From: Prochlorococcus sp. AG-409-L18
GTDB lineage: Bacteria; Cyanobacteriota; Cyanobacteriia; PCC-6307; Cyanobiaceae
Length of the DNA: 64,000 bases
Assembly: GCA_003215535.1 (NCBI GenBank)
Contig: QCKG01000005.1
Span: 40,498 to 104,497 of the forward strand
Direction of reading: 5' to 3'
Part shown: positions 29,098 through 38,967 of the stretch, one piece after another
Layout: the number at the start of each line of letters is the position of its first letter
Position numbering within the stretch: the first letter of the stretch is position 1
Made by a program: the position numbers and the translations under genes
The notes under the pieces: generated by a model
What the model was told of the DNA's origin: nothing
The model's database searches: none
What the model saw: the letters and a program-made list of their open reading frames with translations, nothing else

Positions 29098-30057
29098 CTA
29101 TGTTTTTCTAAGGAGATTGAGAAGACGTTCAAAAGAGATAGGTAGTGGTGCTTCAAATTGCATCTCTTGTCCCGTGATTGGATGCTTTAACCCAAGTTTG
29201 ATTGCATGGAGTACTTGACCAGTTAGCTGCATGGGAAGCCTTTTGCAGCGGCTATAAGTTCTGTCCCCAATGATGGGATGTCCAATGTGCGCACAATGAA
29301 CTCGAATTTGATGGGTTCGCCCTGTGTCTAGCTTGAAGCGAACAAGAGAAAAATCTCCTAGCCGTTCCACCAAGTTCCAATGAGTGCATGCATGTCTACC
29401 TGCGTCATCATTTACTACAGCATATTTTTTTCGATCTATTGGATGGCGTCCAATTGCACCAATGATTATGCCTTGATCTCCGTTTGGGACACCATGGACG
29501 ACACCTAAGTAATTTCTCGATGCTATTCGGTTTTGAATTTGCTTTTGAAGGTTCACAAGTGCTTCTTGACTTTTCGCGATCACAATGCAACCAGTAGTGT
29601 CCTTGTCTAGCCTATGGACTATGCCGGGGCGTAGTTTTCCGTTAATACCTGGGAGGTTTGGACAGTGATGTAACAGGCCATTAACTAGTGTCCCGCTTTT
29701 ATTACCTGGTGCTGGATGAATAGTTAGGCCCGCAGGTTTATTGATTACGATCAGATGTTGATCTTCAAATAGAACATCTAATTGCATTGGCTCTGCCTTT
29801 AAATAAGGGAGCGGCTCAGGAGGGGGCATCCAGAATTGGATTTGATCCCCTTCTCGAAGAGGTGTCTTCGCTTTCCCTGTGATGCCATTGACTCGGACAA
29901 AACCTGCTTCGATAAATTTTTGAATACGTGCCCTACTTTGTTCTGCCCTTTGAGTAGTCAGCCAACGATCGAGTCTCATTGGTAAAGGTTTGTCGTATTG
30001 GAGTGTTAGTAATTTCCCATCTCCTTCCCCAAATGATTGAGTGAAGTCATCAGTCAT
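29098..30057 (-). CDS. rluD: RluD-like 23S rRNA pseudouridine synthase
   Basis: A 319-residue protein. An N-terminal S4 domain (LDRWLTTQRAEQSRARIQKF, about 28-90) is followed by the catalytic domain with VINKPAGLTIHPAPGN, the active-site aspartate in GIVHRLDKDTTGCIVIAKS, RNYLGVVHG and TGRTHQIRVHCAHIGHPIIGD. It isomerises uridines in large-subunit rRNA helix 69 or equivalent. Unlike the paralogue at 2173-3183 it keeps HRLD. Its ATG overlaps the rbgA stop by 4 bases (ATGA), so it is translationally coupled. Confidence 0.92.
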   Translation of the reverse strand: MTDDFTQSFGEGDGKLLTLQYDKPLPMRLDRWLTTQRAEQSRARIQKFIEAGFVRVNGITGKAKTPLREGDQIQFWMPPPEPLPYLKAEPMQLDVLFEDQHLIVINKPAGLTIHPAPGNKSGTLVNGLLHHCPNLPGINGKLRPGIVHRLDKDTTGCIVIAKSQEALVNLQKQIQNRIASRNYLGVVHGVPNGDQGIIIGAIGRHPIDRKKYAVVNDDAGRHACTHWNLVERLGDFSLVRFKLDTGRTHQIRVHCAHIGHPIIGDRTYSRCKRLPMQLTGQVLHAIKLGLKHPITGQEMQFEAPLPISFERLLNLLRKT

Positions 30058-30920
30058 ATTGGGAGTTCCAAAGAAATTAGGCCTAGAAATGTTCGCCGGA
30101 AATCATCTAGTAGTCGTTGCGCCATGCGAAGGGTATTCCCAGAGGTATGTCGATTAGCGACGGCTTCTATCCATTCATATTGATTGCTATTTTCTGTTGG
30201 CCATGGAAGCCCATAGCGCTTTTCTAATAATCCAAAAGGTATGCCAGCAGATGCTTGTTTTTCCAAAGTACCCATCATCTCTAAGAAGCTAAGAGCCACT
30301 GCTTCGACGTCATAAGCGGCTTGGCCAATATCGTCACAAAGGGCAAGGTGAAAAGCGGCTTCTTGATTGTCTAACCTTGGGGGAAGCACACCCGGTGCAT
30401 CAAGTAGATCTAAACCTTGTCCCATACGTACCCAACGAAGTGAACGTGTTACGCCTGCTCTCCGAGCACTTTCTACAACCTTTTTGCGAACTAATCTATT
30501 AATCAAAGCAGACTTGCCTACATTGGGGAAACCAAGAGTTAGAGCTCTGATGGGACGACTTTTCATCCCACGAGACTTACGACGCAGGTTGATAGACATT
30601 CCTGCTCGTATGGAGGCTTCCTGAATTTGTTTGACACCTTCTCCTGACTTTGCATTGCACCACCATGGAGAGTGGTCGTTTAGTCGAAACCATTCATCCC
30701 AGCTTTTACGAGCTTCTTTGGAAATCATGTCTCGCCGATTGATAACTAAAAGATGTTGTTTTCCTTGGATCCAGCGTTGAAGATTTGGGTGGGAGGTAGC
30801 AAGTGGAATACGCGCATCTCGTACTTCTATTACTAGATCTACTTTGTCAAGATTTTTTGTTAATTGCTTCTCTGCCTTTGCAATGTGGCCTGGATACCAC
30901 TGAATTAGAGGAGTGCTCAC
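30054..30920 (-). CDS. rbgA: Ribosome biogenesis GTPase RbgA (YlqF)
   Basis: A circularly permuted GTPase of 288 residues. It opens IQWYPGHIAKAEKQL, has the G4-like NRRD in LLVINRRDMI, then G1 in LGFPNVGKSALINRL (about 125), and G3 in DLLDAPGVLPP, the YlqF order. The family acts late in 50S assembly. The frame extends to a TTG at 30941, but GTG 30920 forms a 4-base GTGA overlap with the usp stop and gives the conserved short N terminus, so I choose it. The 3' end overlaps rluD by 4 bases; usp-rbgA-rluD are a tightly coupled operon. Confidence 0.9.
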   Translation of the reverse strand: MSTPLIQWYPGHIAKAEKQLTKNLDKVDLVIEVRDARIPLATSHPNLQRWIQGKQHLLVINRRDMISKEARKSWDEWFRLNDHSPWWCNAKSGEGVKQIQEASIRAGMSINLRRKSRGMKSRPIRALTLGFPNVGKSALINRLVRKKVVESARRAGVTRSLRWVRMGQGLDLLDAPGVLPPRLDNQEAAFHLALCDDIGQAAYDVEAVALSFLEMMGTLEKQASAGIPFGLLEKRYGLPWPTENSNQYEWIEAVANRHTSGNTLRMAQRLLDDFRRTFLGLISLELPI

Positions 30921-31300
30921 GGCACTACCAGCACTGGACAAGGAGCGAGCTGTATAACTTTACTGGCTGTACTTTCATTATCTTCTGTGAGATTGACCCC
31001 ACGGGTGCCCATAACGATCACATCTACATCTAACTCATCAGCTACATCACAAATGACAAACGCTGGTTTGCCCTCTCGTTCAATCACCTCACAATCAATG
31101 CCAGCTTTCCCTATTTGAGCCTGAGTGTTATTTAAAAGGGTCTTGATGGCTTCATTGCCTTTAGCTTCTTTATTCTCTGGCTCGATCACTGAGAGCATGA
31201 TCACATGACTGTTGTGATTTTGAGCAAGATGGATTGCTTTACTGGCTGTTGTCAAACTTTCCTTGCTTTGATGAATTGGGAAAAGAATAGTTTCGAACAT
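30917..31300 (-). CDS. Universal stress protein family
   Basis: A 127-residue UspA domain. It begins FETILFPIHQSKESLTTASK and ends with VIVMGTRGVNLT and PCPVLVVP. The usual ATP-loop G-2X-G-9X-G-S/T is only partly kept (GTRG present, the third glycine missing), so ATP binding is uncertain. It heads the usp-rbgA-rluD operon with a GTGA overlap to rbgA, an unusual partner set that may link stress to ribosome assembly. It is divergent from pgk with about 128 bases between. Confidence 0.83.
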   Translation of the reverse strand: MFETILFPIHQSKESLTTASKAIHLAQNHNSHVIMLSVIEPENKEAKGNEAIKTLLNNTQAQIGKAGIDCEVIEREGKPAFVICDVADELDVDVIVMGTRGVNLTEDNESTASKVIQLAPCPVLVVP

Positions 31301-31428
31301 AAATTTCAGTCCTCGACTGGGTTTAGGGAGCTTCTAGTCCAGATCTTGGTCTTTATTCTCTCTTAACACCAAGTCAATCATGCAAGTCAAGGGTTAAGGT
31401 CACCGCGTTTTCACATTGCACTGACATC

Positions 31429-32634
31429 ATGGCCAAGCGTTCCTTATCTAGTCTCACCGCAGAGGATCTAAGGGGCAAGCGTGTCTTGGTCAGGGTTGAT
31501 TTCAACGTCCCTTTAAATGATGAGGGTGAAATTACCGATGACACCCGTATTCGGGCTGCTTTACCAACCATTAATGATTTACTGCAAAAAGATGCAAGGG
31601 TGGTTCTTGCCGCTCATTTTGGCAGGCCTAAAGGAAAGGTGAATGAGGGCATGAGACTCACACCAGTAGCAGCCAGGTTGGGTCAATTGTTAAAGAAGAA
31701 TGTTACCAAGTCACAAAGTTGCATAGGTGCTGATGCTGAAGCGAAAGTAAATGCTTTGCGCAATGGTGAAGTATTACTTCTGGAAAATGTAAGGTTCTTT
31801 GAAGAGGAGGAAAAGAATGAAACTGATTTTGCAAAACAACTTGCAGGTTTAGCTGAGGTTTATGTAAATGATGCCTTTGGTGCTGCTCATCGAGCTCATG
31901 CTTCAACTGAAGGAGTAACGCAATTCCTTAGTCCTAGTGTTGCAGGCCATTTAATGGAAAAGGAACTTCAATACCTTCAAGGTGCAATTGATCAACCAAA
32001 GCGTCCACTTGCGGCGATTGTAGGTGGTTCGAAAGTCAGTAGTAAAATAGGTGTACTTGAGTCCTTAATTGATAAATGCGATAAGGTACTTATTGGTGGT
32101 GGGATGATCTTTACTTTTTATAAGGCTCGAGGATTATCAGTCGGGAAAAGTTTAGTCGAAGAGGATAAACTTGAACTTGCAAAGTCTTTAGAGGCCAAGG
32201 CTAAAGTAAAGGGAGTCCAATTACTTTTACCTAATGATGTTGTGTTGGCTGATGACTTTTCTCCAGATGCAAATAGTCAAGTCTCCTCTATAGAATCTAT
32301 CCCTGAAGGGTGGATGGGCTTAGATATAGGACCAGAATCTGTAAAAGTTTTTCAGGAGGCTTTATCTGAGTGCCAAACTGTAATCTGGAATGGGCCTATG
32401 GGTGTTTTTGAGTTCGACAAGTTTGCTTTTGGTACTAATTCAATCGCAACAACTTTGGCTGATTTGAGCAGTAAAGGCTGCTGCACAATTATTGGCGGAG
32501 GTGATTCAGTTGCTGCGGTCGAAAAGGCAGGGCTTGCTGCAAAGATGTCTCACATTTCGACAGGAGGTGGCGCAAGCCTTGAGCTATTAGAAGGTAAAGT
32601 ATTGCCTGGTGTAGCAGCACTTGATGATGCTTAA
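31429..32634 (+). CDS. pgk: Phosphoglycerate kinase
   Basis: A 401-residue enzyme of normal length. It has [42 protein letters not shown], the substrate histidine region [26 protein letters not shown], and the C-terminal nucleotide loop [15 protein letters not shown]. In cyanobacteria it works in both glycolysis and the Calvin cycle. A strong hairpin follows at 32645-32685. It is divergent from usp and converges on a secreted unknown protein. Confidence 0.96.
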   Translation: MAKRSLSSLTAEDLRGKRVLVRVDFNVPLNDEGEITDDTRIRAALPTINDLLQKDARVVLAAHFGRPKGKVNEGMRLTPVAARLGQLLKKNVTKSQSCIGADAEAKVNALRNGEVLLLENVRFFEEEEKNETDFAKQLAGLAEVYVNDAFGAAHRAHASTEGVTQFLSPSVAGHLMEKELQYLQGAIDQPKRPLAAIVGGSKVSSKIGVLESLIDKCDKVLIGGGMIFTFYKARGLSVGKSLVEEDKLELAKSLEAKAKVKGVQLLLPNDVVLADDFSPDANSQVSSIESIPEGWMGLDIGPESVKVFQEALSECQTVIWNGPMGVFEFDKFAFGTNSIATTLADLSSKGCCTIIGGGDSVAAVEKAGLAAKMSHISTGGGASLELLEGKVLPGVAALDDA

Positions 32635-32644
32635 TTTATTCTTC

Positions 32645-32690
32645 AGCCAGTCAAAAATGTTTCATTAGAAGCATTTTGACTGGCTCTTTA
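32645..32690 (+). terminator. pgk downstream hairpin
   Basis: An inverted repeat with arms AGCCAGTCAAAAATG and GCATTTTGACTGGCT, nearly perfect (one bulged A), has a loop of about 10 bases. It starts 10 bases after the pgk stop and is followed by CTTTATT. It fits an intrinsic terminator for pgk. It lies between convergent genes, so it may also act on the reverse strand. Confidence 0.75.
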
Positions 32691-32707
32691 TTGGAATAAG
32701 TAAGTAG

Positions 32708-33487
32708 CTAATATTTTACGTTTATTGTTTTAATACTATTATCTTCTTGATCTAATTCATTTTCATAGGCAACCACTTTTACAGTTTTAGTGATTGTAAC
32801 TAACCCATCTGGATGCGCTAGTATTGCAGCCCAAGTTTGTGATCCAGGATTGATTGGTGCTTGAACAGATTTAAATAAGCCCCCCCCACCCATTGGATCA
32901 AGTTGAATTTCTGGAATTGTGTAGCTATTTATTTGCTTCGGAGTAAGAGCTATTAAACCTCCTGCTAAAATTGCTTCTCCAAGGGGCTCTTCTAAAATTA
33001 AATCAATGTCATAACGGCTTTCAGTTAAGACTTTATCTGGAATCTGAAAGCGAATTGGTAATTGACGCCTGGTGCTTCTAAGAATGCTGTATCCGCTAAT
33101 TACCTTCTGGTCGAAAATGTTCATTCCAATAGGCTTAAAAGCAACCTTATGCATTGCCTCTAAGGAATAATGGTGGTCTATAGTTTTTTTCTTACCTGTC
33201 ACTACAATCTCTAATTCAGATCGACCATCTTTAAGTCTTCTTGATGGCCTAATAACCCATTTTGCATCAGGAAAATTCTTTTGAAAATTACGATAATGGG
33301 TTTTTAAAATGGACTTATCTTTATTTGATGAGAGAAAGTTTAGGACTGAGTTGTCTCCTTTATTCAGGGCTCTTTGGAGGCGATTACTCAGATTTTCAGA
33401 ATACTTACTCTGACTTTGTACTGGTCTAATGGCTGAGAGGTTAAGTAGAAATCCTATAGATAGAACAAGTCGTATAAGGTGATTCAT
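32708..33487 (-). CDS. Secreted protein of unknown function
   Basis: A 259-residue product from ATG 33487 (264 from 33502). A signal peptide is clear (about 1-26: MNHLIRLVLSIGFLLNLSAI, then RPVQSQS). The mature part is mixed alpha/beta with a GDNSVLNFLSSNKDK segment, DAKWVIRPSRRLKDG, and a glycine run DPMGGGGLFKS near residue 210. I do not recognise the family. The frame is well formed and cyanobacterial in character, so it is likely a real periplasmic or lumenal protein. It is divergent from murG with about 60 bases between. Confidence 0.7.
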   Translation of the reverse strand: MNHLIRLVLSIGFLLNLSAIRPVQSQSKYSENLSNRLQRALNKGDNSVLNFLSSNKDKSILKTHYRNFQKNFPDAKWVIRPSRRLKDGRSELEIVVTGKKKTIDHHYSLEAMHKVAFKPIGMNIFDQKVISGYSILRSTRRQLPIRFQIPDKVLTESRYDIDLILEEPLGEAILAGGLIALTPKQINSYTIPEIQLDPMGGGGLFKSVQAPINPGSQTWAAILAHPDGLVTITKTVKVVAYENELDQEDNSIKTINVKY

Positions 33488-33546
33488 CTTCGTCCTCATC
33501 AAAATCTAGATAGGTTAGGCATTGAACGATCACCTATCTTGCTTTT

Positions 33547-34620
33547 ATGACTCGGCTTCTTATTGCTGCCAGTGGTACGGGTGGTCATCTTTTCCCTGCG
33601 CTGGCAGTTGCTGAGTCTTTGCCTAAGTATTGGAAGGTTAGCTGGTTGGGTGTACCAGATCGCCTAGAAAATCAACTTGTCCCTCAAAAATATCGTCTTG
33701 TAACTATTAGGGCGGAAGGCTTACATGGTGGTGGGTTGAGAATGTTGCTGCAGGGTATGCGATTACTTGTTGCCACTTGGCAGGTTCGGCAAATCCTCTT
33801 GAGAGACAAAATCAATGCAGTTTTTACAACGGGTGGTTATATAGCTGCTCCTGCGATTTTGGGAGCCTTATCGTGTGGCCTTCCAGTTTTATTGCATGAG
33901 TCAAATGCTTGTCCTGGCCGTGTCACGCGATTACTAGGAAGATTCTGTACTCAAGTGGCACTTGGATTACCAAGGGCATCTAATCGCCTGAAAGGTTGTA
34001 AAACGGTTGTAACTGGGACACCTGTTCGAGCTTTATTCTTCTCTCCACAACGATTGCCAGATTGGGTACCTTCAGGTGTGGCTCCATTATTGGTTGTTAT
34101 GGGTGGGAGTCAAGGAGCCATAGGTTTGAACCAAATGGTTCGTTGTGTTTTCCCATGGCTTTTAAATAAAGGTTGTCGCATAGTTCATCTGACAGGGTCT
34201 TTGGATCCTGATTTGGGACAAATCAAGCATCCTAATTTGGTTGAAAAACAATTCACTGATGAGATTCCGGGGTTACTTCAGCATGCTGACCTCGTTATCA
34301 GCAGGTCTGGTGCAAGCGCTTTAAGTGAATTGTTGGTATGCAGGACCCCCTCAATCTTGGTGCCGTATCCATTCGCAACGGATAGACATCAGGAGGAAAA
34401 TGCAGCTTGTGCAGCCGAGCTAGGTTCGGCAATCATTGTCCATCAGCATAAGCCTGGCGATAGAGCGCTAAAGGATGCATTATGGCGATTATTAGGTAGT
34501 CAATTAGATGAGAATAATCTAACTGAAAATCCTTTATTATGTATGCAAAAAACACTTGATAGCGCAATCAAGAAAAATGCAACTAATGAATTAGTCTCTG
34601 TCTTGGAAACACTCAATTGA
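33547..34620 (+). CDS. murG: UDP-GlcNAc:lipid II N-acetylglucosaminyltransferase
   Basis: A 357-residue GT-B enzyme. It has the first glycine-rich loop [16 protein letters not shown], the second region [16 protein letters not shown], and the C-terminal [25 protein letters not shown] with [10 protein letters not shown]. It adds GlcNAc to lipid I on the inner membrane face for peptidoglycan. It lies alone rather than in a mur cluster. The stop overlaps the end of the convergent aminotransferase by 8 bases. Confidence 0.93.
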   Translation: MTRLLIAASGTGGHLFPALAVAESLPKYWKVSWLGVPDRLENQLVPQKYRLVTIRAEGLHGGGLRMLLQGMRLLVATWQVRQILLRDKINAVFTTGGYIAAPAILGALSCGLPVLLHESNACPGRVTRLLGRFCTQVALGLPRASNRLKGCKTVVTGTPVRALFFSPQRLPDWVPSGVAPLLVVMGGSQGAIGLNQMVRCVFPWLLNKGCRIVHLTGSLDPDLGQIKHPNLVEKQFTDEIPGLLQHADLVISRSGASALSELLVCRTPSILVPYPFATDRHQEENAACAAELGSAIIVHQHKPGDRALKDALWRLLGSQLDENNLTENPLLCMQKTLDSAIKKNATNELVSVLETLN

Positions 34621-35722
34621 TGATGGCATTGAGAGCATTAATGATGCGACGATTTCCTGCTCTAGTTTGAAGGCTAATACGTAAATAAAACTCCCCTAGC
34701 CCCACAAACGAACGGCAATCTCTTAATAGAACATGTCGTTGAGCAAGCTTTTCTCGTAATGGTGTGAGTGGGACAACACCTTTTATTAATAAGAAATTGG
34801 TTGATGACGGTAGTGGAATGATATCTGGGATATTGCTTAGCTTTGATTCGATCCATGGCATTTCCTTTTTGATCCATTTGTGGACTTTACTAATCCAGTT
34901 AGTTAGTGCATGTTTGTCGCTCATGAGCATGACCCCGGCTGATACGGCAAAGGTATTAAGGGGCCAGGGATCACGTAAATCTTTCCACTCTTTCATTCTT
35001 TCTGGTGCTCCTATGGCATAGCCCAGACGCAAGCCAGCGAGACCAAAAAGTTTGGTTAAACTTCTAATGACAACTAAATTGGGATGATTGGCTACTAAAG
35101 GTATTAGCGATTCCTTTTCACCATTCGGTACTAATGGCAAGAATGCCTCATCGCAGATTACAAGGCGATATTTCTTAAGAAGAGGCTCTATTGATTCTCG
35201 GCTCCATAGCTGACCTGTTGGATTGTGAGGATTAGTAATCCAAAGTATTTTTGTTTCTGCTTGAATTGGGAAAGGTTGTGGAGTCTTTGATGCGCAATTA
35301 ACTGGAAGTGGTAGATGAATAAAAGGTGCATCCCAACACCTTAGAGCTCTTGAGTAATCCGCAAAACCTGGTGAGGGTAAACCACTTAAACCTATGAGAG
35401 CAGAATCACGGGCTGCCCATGTGAAAAGTTCTGCAGCACCATTTCCAGGAAGGACCATCGCCATATCCACTCCATGCCATTCTCCAATTGCCTTTCTGAG
35501 TTTTGTATGGTGGCAATCGGGATAATGTCTTAGGTAGTTGTTAGTCAGGAGCTTACTTAGACAACGATGTAGTGCTCTTGGGGGGGCGAAGGGGACAACT
35601 GATGCACTCGCGTCTAACAGCTGATCTATCTGAATGCCTAAACGTTGAGCTTCTTCATTGAGATTACCCCCATGGGTTGGATAGTATGAATTGATTTGAG
35701 CAGGTTTATTGTTTATTTCCAT
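34613..35722 (-). CDS. CobD/HisC-like PLP aminotransferase, possible threonine-phosphate decarboxylase
   Basis: A 369-residue fold-type I PLP protein. The N-terminal [18 protein letters not shown] matches the HGGN start of cobalamin-pathway L-threonine-phosphate decarboxylases, followed by [14 protein letters not shown] where that family has D-SANINP. Also present are [24 protein letters not shown], the PLP lysine in [17 protein letters not shown] and FYLRISLQT. It may provide aminopropanol phosphate for cobalamin, or act as a HisC paralogue. It follows pyrD with a 10-base overlap. No other cob genes are near. Confidence 0.78.
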   Translation of the reverse strand: MEINNKPAQINSYYPTHGGNLNEEAQRLGIQIDQLLDASASVVPFAPPRALHRCLSKLLTNNYLRHYPDCHHTKLRKAIGEWHGVDMAMVLPGNGAAELFTWAARDSALIGLSGLPSPGFADYSRALRCWDAPFIHLPLPVNCASKTPQPFPIQAETKILWITNPHNPTGQLWSRESIEPLLKKYRLVICDEAFLPLVPNGEKESLIPLVANHPNLVVIRSLTKLFGLAGLRLGYAIGAPERMKEWKDLRDPWPLNTFAVSAGVMLMSDKHALTNWISKVHKWIKKEMPWIESKLSNIPDIIPLPSSTNFLLIKGVVPLTPLREKLAQRHVLLRDCRSFVGLGEFYLRISLQTRAGNRRIINALNAIIN

Positions 35723-36891
35723 GGCACATCGCTGCCAACTGCATCTGAGATATTACGGAAGCCATTTTTATCTAATTGAGAGAGCAGCCCTTCAAGAATG
35801 TTGGGAACTAAATCTGGGCCTTGAAAGATCCAACCTGTGTATAGCTGCACAAGAGATGCACCCGCGCTAATCCTTTCCCACGCCGATTTTGGTGAGTCGA
35901 TCCCTCCAACGCCAATAAGAGGTAGCTTGCCTTGAGTGTTTCTTCGCAGTTGACGAATGACTTCAATAGCTCTTTCACGAAGGGGGATACCACTAAGTCC
36001 ACCAGCTTCTTCTTCGAGAGTCGAACCTGTTTGCACGATGACTCTTTTTTGAAGCCCAAGACGATTAATGCTCGTGTTGACTGCAATTAATCCAGCTATA
36101 TCTTCCTCACAGGCTACTTTCGCTATCCCATCAATAGAAATATTGTCTAGATCTGGAGCGATTTTGATGAGCAAAGGGGGACATTGATCTAACTGTTTGA
36201 GTCTTGTGATTAAATTCTTCAATTGCTTTGGGTTTTGGAGATCTCTTAAGCCTGGAGTATTCGGTGAACTGACATTGATAACTGCATAATCAGCAAAAGG
36301 GGCAAGTATCTCAAGTGAAGAGGCATAGTCTTCTTGGGCATCTTTAATAGAGGTAATTTTTGACTTTCCAAAATTTAATCCAATTACGCTAGATCTTTGC
36401 CCCAGGCGTGGAAGATTTTGTCGCTCAAGACTACGAAGCATGGTTGCTGCACCACGATTATTAAAGCCCATGCGATTCAGAGCAGCTTGTTCGGCGGCTA
36501 GACGGAAAAGTCTTGGGCGTGGATTTCCTTTTTGTGGATGCCAAGTTACCGTTCCTAGCTCGGCGAAGCCAAAACCAAAACAATTCCAGATTCCGGCAGC
36601 TACTCCATTTTTATCAAACCCTGCAGCAAGCCCTATTGGGTTTTTGAAATGACAACCAAAAAGCTTTTGTTGAAGGCGAAGATCCTTACGTTGTAAATCA
36701 GTAGTTAAGACATTTAATAAATCGGCAATACCGGGCCAATTCCTATAAATAGATGTTTTCTCAAGAATCATTAGTGCAAGTTGGGTTAACTGTTCAGCAT
36801 CTATACCGTCATCCTTGGCAAGAATTGGACCAATGAAATGCTTGTAAAATTTTCCAGCAGCTAGACGATTGGCTGTTTTTGGTTCAGCCAT
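35713..36891 (-). CDS. pyrD: Dihydroorotate dehydrogenase, quinone type
   Basis: A 392-residue class 2 DHODH. It shows [39 protein letters not shown] (FMN/substrate area), [26 protein letters not shown] with the catalytic serine, [16 protein letters not shown] and [10 protein letters not shown]. An N-terminal helical extension (about 1-60) fits membrane docking to quinone. It oxidises dihydroorotate in pyrimidine synthesis. The start overlaps the rnhA stop by 8 bases and the end overlaps the CobD-like gene by 10, so the three are one operon. Confidence 0.93.
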   Translation of the reverse strand: MAEPKTANRLAAGKFYKHFIGPILAKDDGIDAEQLTQLALMILEKTSIYRNWPGIADLLNVLTTDLQRKDLRLQQKLFGCHFKNPIGLAAGFDKNGVAAGIWNCFGFGFAELGTVTWHPQKGNPRPRLFRLAAEQAALNRMGFNNRGAATMLRSLERQNLPRLGQRSSVIGLNFGKSKITSIKDAQEDYASSLEILAPFADYAVINVSSPNTPGLRDLQNPKQLKNLITRLKQLDQCPPLLIKIAPDLDNISIDGIAKVACEEDIAGLIAVNTSINRLGLQKRVIVQTGSTLEEEAGGLSGIPLRERAIEVIRQLRRNTQGKLPLIGVGGIDSPKSAWERISAGASLVQLYTGWIFQGPDLVPNILEGLLSQLDKNGFRNISDAVGSDVPWK

Positions 36892-37654
36892 TTGCTCCTC
36901 CAGGTTTTTTTTGCTTTATGGAGCGTAATTTCCAAAGATTATTTTCAGTTGGTTCTACAATCCAGTCTCGCCATCGCCAAGCTTTGATATTTTGCTTAAC
37001 TTTTTCAATAGGCTGCTCTACTAACTCTGCTAATTCACTCAAGGTTAAGCTATATCCAGTCCTGGCTAAATAATTTGCGAGTTCGAGTCGTGACAGTAGC
37101 CTTTGCAGTTTTGGTGGTGCTGGCCTATGGCTCTGAGAGTTAGCTATATCTATAATTTGTGAGACGTCTTCTGTTCTGTTGTTGCCTTTAAGGTTGACTA
37201 AAGCGCCTTTAGAAAAGCTGACTGCTATCTTGTCGACTCTTTCATTGTCGATGTCACCACTATGCCCTTTGACATATTCAAGTGAAACATCGGGAAGATT
37301 AGCTAGATCAAGGGCTTCCCACAGATCTTGGTTGAGGACTTGTTTCCCTGAACTTGTTCTCCAACCATTGCGCTTCCATCCAGATATCCATTGGGTTAAT
37401 CCATTGATTAAATACTTGCTGTCTGTTCTGATAGTTAATTGTGGATGCTTAGGCAGCGGTTTTAAATGTTTGAGAACCACAAGTGCTGCTTGGAGTTCCA
37501 TGCGATTGTTGGTCGTGTTTTGTTCGAAACCACCAAATTCTTCTACACTTCCATTTTCAAAACGAATGAGAGCTCCCCATCCCCCAGGCCCGGGGTTCCC
37601 GCTACATGCTCCATCGGTTGCTGCTGTAATGACACGCCCGCGTTCATCAGTCAT
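36884..37654 (-). CDS. rnhA: Ribonuclease HI with C-terminal winged-helix-like extension
   Basis: The 256-residue protein is about 100 residues longer than E. coli RNase HI. The catalytic domain (1-150) has [40 protein letters not shown] and [17 protein letters not shown], so all four acidic residues are in place. The extension (about 165-250) reads [19 protein letters not shown], then [21 protein letters not shown] and [10 protein letters not shown], a pattern that looks like a winged-helix or HTH. It degrades RNA in RNA-DNA hybrids. It heads rnhA-pyrD-cobD-like. Confidence 0.9.
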   Translation of the reverse strand: MTDERGRVITAATDGACSGNPGPGGWGALIRFENGSVEEFGGFEQNTTNNRMELQAALVVLKHLKPLPKHPQLTIRTDSKYLINGLTQWISGWKRNGWRTSSGKQVLNQDLWEALDLANLPDVSLEYVKGHSGDIDNERVDKIAVSFSKGALVNLKGNNRTEDVSQIIDIANSQSHRPAPPKLQRLLSRLELANYLARTGYSLTLSELAELVEQPIEKVKQNIKAWRWRDWIVEPTENNLWKLRSIKQKKPGGANG

Positions 37655-37813
37655 TTGAGCACTTGGAATTGATTGGTTGAACCACAGGCTGGTTCTTGTT
37701 TGATGAATGTTTTCTGCTCGATTTCTTGAAAGGGTTATAAATGTTGATACTAGGACAGTTGAATTAGCGCCCGTATGTGAGCATGTTCTCTATTCAACCT
37801 ATATAAACTAAAA

Positions 37814-37910
37814 ATGTGTGAGGGGTGAGGATACTCACTTCAGGGTCGAAACAAGGACAGACTCCTGAATAGTTTCCACCTCTAAAGCCCTGCCTTTGGC
37901 GGGGCTTTTT
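37814..37910 (+). ncRNA. Probable small RNA, possibly Yfr2-like
   Basis: About 97 bases lie between a TATAAA -10 box (37802-37807) and a terminator. The 5' part folds as GTGAG-GATA-CTCAC (37825-37838). The middle is a 6-bp stem TTCAGG/CCTGAA (37839-37844 with 37864-37869) enclosing GTC-GAAACAAG-GAC. A single-stranded GTTTCCACCTC follows, whose GTTTC can pair with the loop GAAAC as a pseudoknot. There is no ORF. Size, layout and the GAAACAAGG loop recall the abundant picocyanobacterial Yfr2-type RNAs; that family name is inference. It lies between divergent rnhA (reverse, leaving) and the end of rplL. Confidence 0.6.
37884..37910 (+). terminator. Intrinsic terminator of the small RNA
   Basis: An 11-bp stem AAAGCCCTGCC with GGCGGGGCTTT, loop TTT, ends in TTTTT at 37906-37910 on the plus strand. 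No forward gene lies upstream, so it must end the small RNA. On the reverse strand the hairpin is followed by only a short T run. Confidence 0.85.
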
Positions 37911-37970
37911 AATGATTTCACAATTAATGCTCAGTCAAGATTGAATGAGCAATTAATTGTGAAATCGTTA
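37910..37970. other. Long near-perfect inverted repeat downstream of rplL
   Basis: Arms TAATGATTTCACAATTAATG (extended by CTC, 37910-37932) and GAGCAATTAATTGTGAAATC (extended by GTTA, 37947-37970) pair over about 23 bp with one bulge and one G-U, with a 14-base loop. It starts at the last T of the sRNA terminator and ends 25 bases from the rplL stop. It has no long T run on either side, so it may be an RNA-protecting or processing hairpin at the end of the rplL transcript rather than a classic terminator. Confidence 0.8.
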
Positions 37971-37994
37971 ATTTGGCCTTGCAGTTGGCTGCGT

Positions 37995-38387
37995 TTATTT
38001 AAGTGTAACTTTGCCCCCTGCTTCTTCGATGGCCTTTTTTAGGGCCTCAGCGTCATCTTTGCTAATTCCTTCTTTGATGGTTTTTGGTGCAGCTTCGACC
38101 ATTGCTTTTGCATCACCCAGGCCAAGTCCAGTCGCTTCACGTACAGCTTTTAGAACTTTGATTTTGGCAGATGCTTCAAAGCCGTCGAGCACAACATCGA
38201 ACTCGCTCTTCTCTTCAGCAGCCTCACCACCTCCACTAGGGGCTGCTCCAGGAGCAGCCATCACAACACCTGCAGAAGCTGCGGCAGACACTCCAAAGGC
38301 TTCTTCAATTTGCTTTACAAGTTCTGAAGCTTCAAGCAAAGAAAGACTTTTAAGTGAGTCAAGAATTTCGTCGGTTTTGGCAGACAT
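37995..38387 (-). CDS. rplL: 50S ribosomal protein L7/L12
   Basis: A 130-residue protein. The N-terminal dimerisation domain ([20 protein letters not shown]) is followed by an Ala/Gly-rich hinge (about 36-60) and the C-terminal factor-binding domain with [33 protein letters not shown] and GGKVTLK. It forms the ribosomal stalk that recruits translation factors. It is the last gene of secE-nusG-rplK-rplA-rplJ-rplL, 47 bases after rplJ. Confidence 0.97.
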   Translation of the reverse strand: MSAKTDEILDSLKSLSLLEASELVKQIEEAFGVSAAASAGVVMAAPGAAPSGGGEAAEEKSEFDVVLDGFEASAKIKVLKAVREATGLGLGDAKAMVEAAPKTIKEGISKDDAEALKKAIEEAGGKVTLK

Positions 38388-38434
38388 GGTTTGATTTCAG
38401 CAAATAATTTAGAGGGAGATAATTGAGTCGAAGC

Positions 38435-38962
38435 TCAGCTTTCGCCTTGTTCGACATGCTGATTTAAAGAACGAGCAATACCCGAAGGCACTTCGTTAAT
38501 TCCAATAGCAACCTTGGTTGCTACTGCATTTATTGCACCAGCGATTTGGGCCATTAAAGCTTCCCTACTAGGAAGATTCGCTATGGCTTTAATCTCATCA
38601 TCTGAGAGAAGCTTCCCTTCGAAAAGGGCTCCTTTTGTCTCAGATTTCTTGGTGTCCTTCTGAAAAGCCCTAAGGGCTTTAACTGCACCCCCAACATCGC
38701 CCTTGACAAGAACGAAGGCATTGGTTCCAGTTAGTAAGGATTCGAGATTGCTCCAGGCACCGTTTTCATGAATTGCTTGACGCATCAAAGTGTTTTTTGT
38801 CACCTTGCATACGCCATTGTTTTCCTGAAGACGGGTCCTCAGATCAGACATCTCCTTGATGGATAAGCCTTTGTAATCAACGACTAATGCCATCTCAGCC
38901 TCCTTGAGAAGGCCTTTGAGGTCTGCGACGATCTCTTTTTTGTTCTCCAGCGTGCGGCCCAT
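38435..38962 (-). CDS. rplJ: 50S ribosomal protein L10
   Basis: A 175-residue protein with the L10 start [34 protein letters not shown] and [12 protein letters not shown], then the helical stalk-binding C terminus ending QHVEQGES. L10 anchors L7/L12 dimers to the ribosome and in bacteria represses its own mRNA. The 236-base leader upstream carries an L10-leader-like structure and a hairpin next to the start codon, both listed separately. Confidence 0.96.
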   Translation of the reverse strand: MGRTLENKKEIVADLKGLLKEAEMALVVDYKGLSIKEMSDLRTRLQENNGVCKVTKNTLMRQAIHENGAWSNLESLLTGTNAFVLVKGDVGGAVKALRAFQKDTKKSETKGALFEGKLLSDDEIKAIANLPSREALMAQIAGAINAVATKVAIGINEVPSGIARSLNQHVEQGES

Positions 38963-38967
38963 AGGGA

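Noticed and set aside
37179..37658. Forward 159-codon ORF opposite rnhA
   Set aside because: It is a shadow of rnhA, whose catalytic motifs are unmistakable on the other strand.
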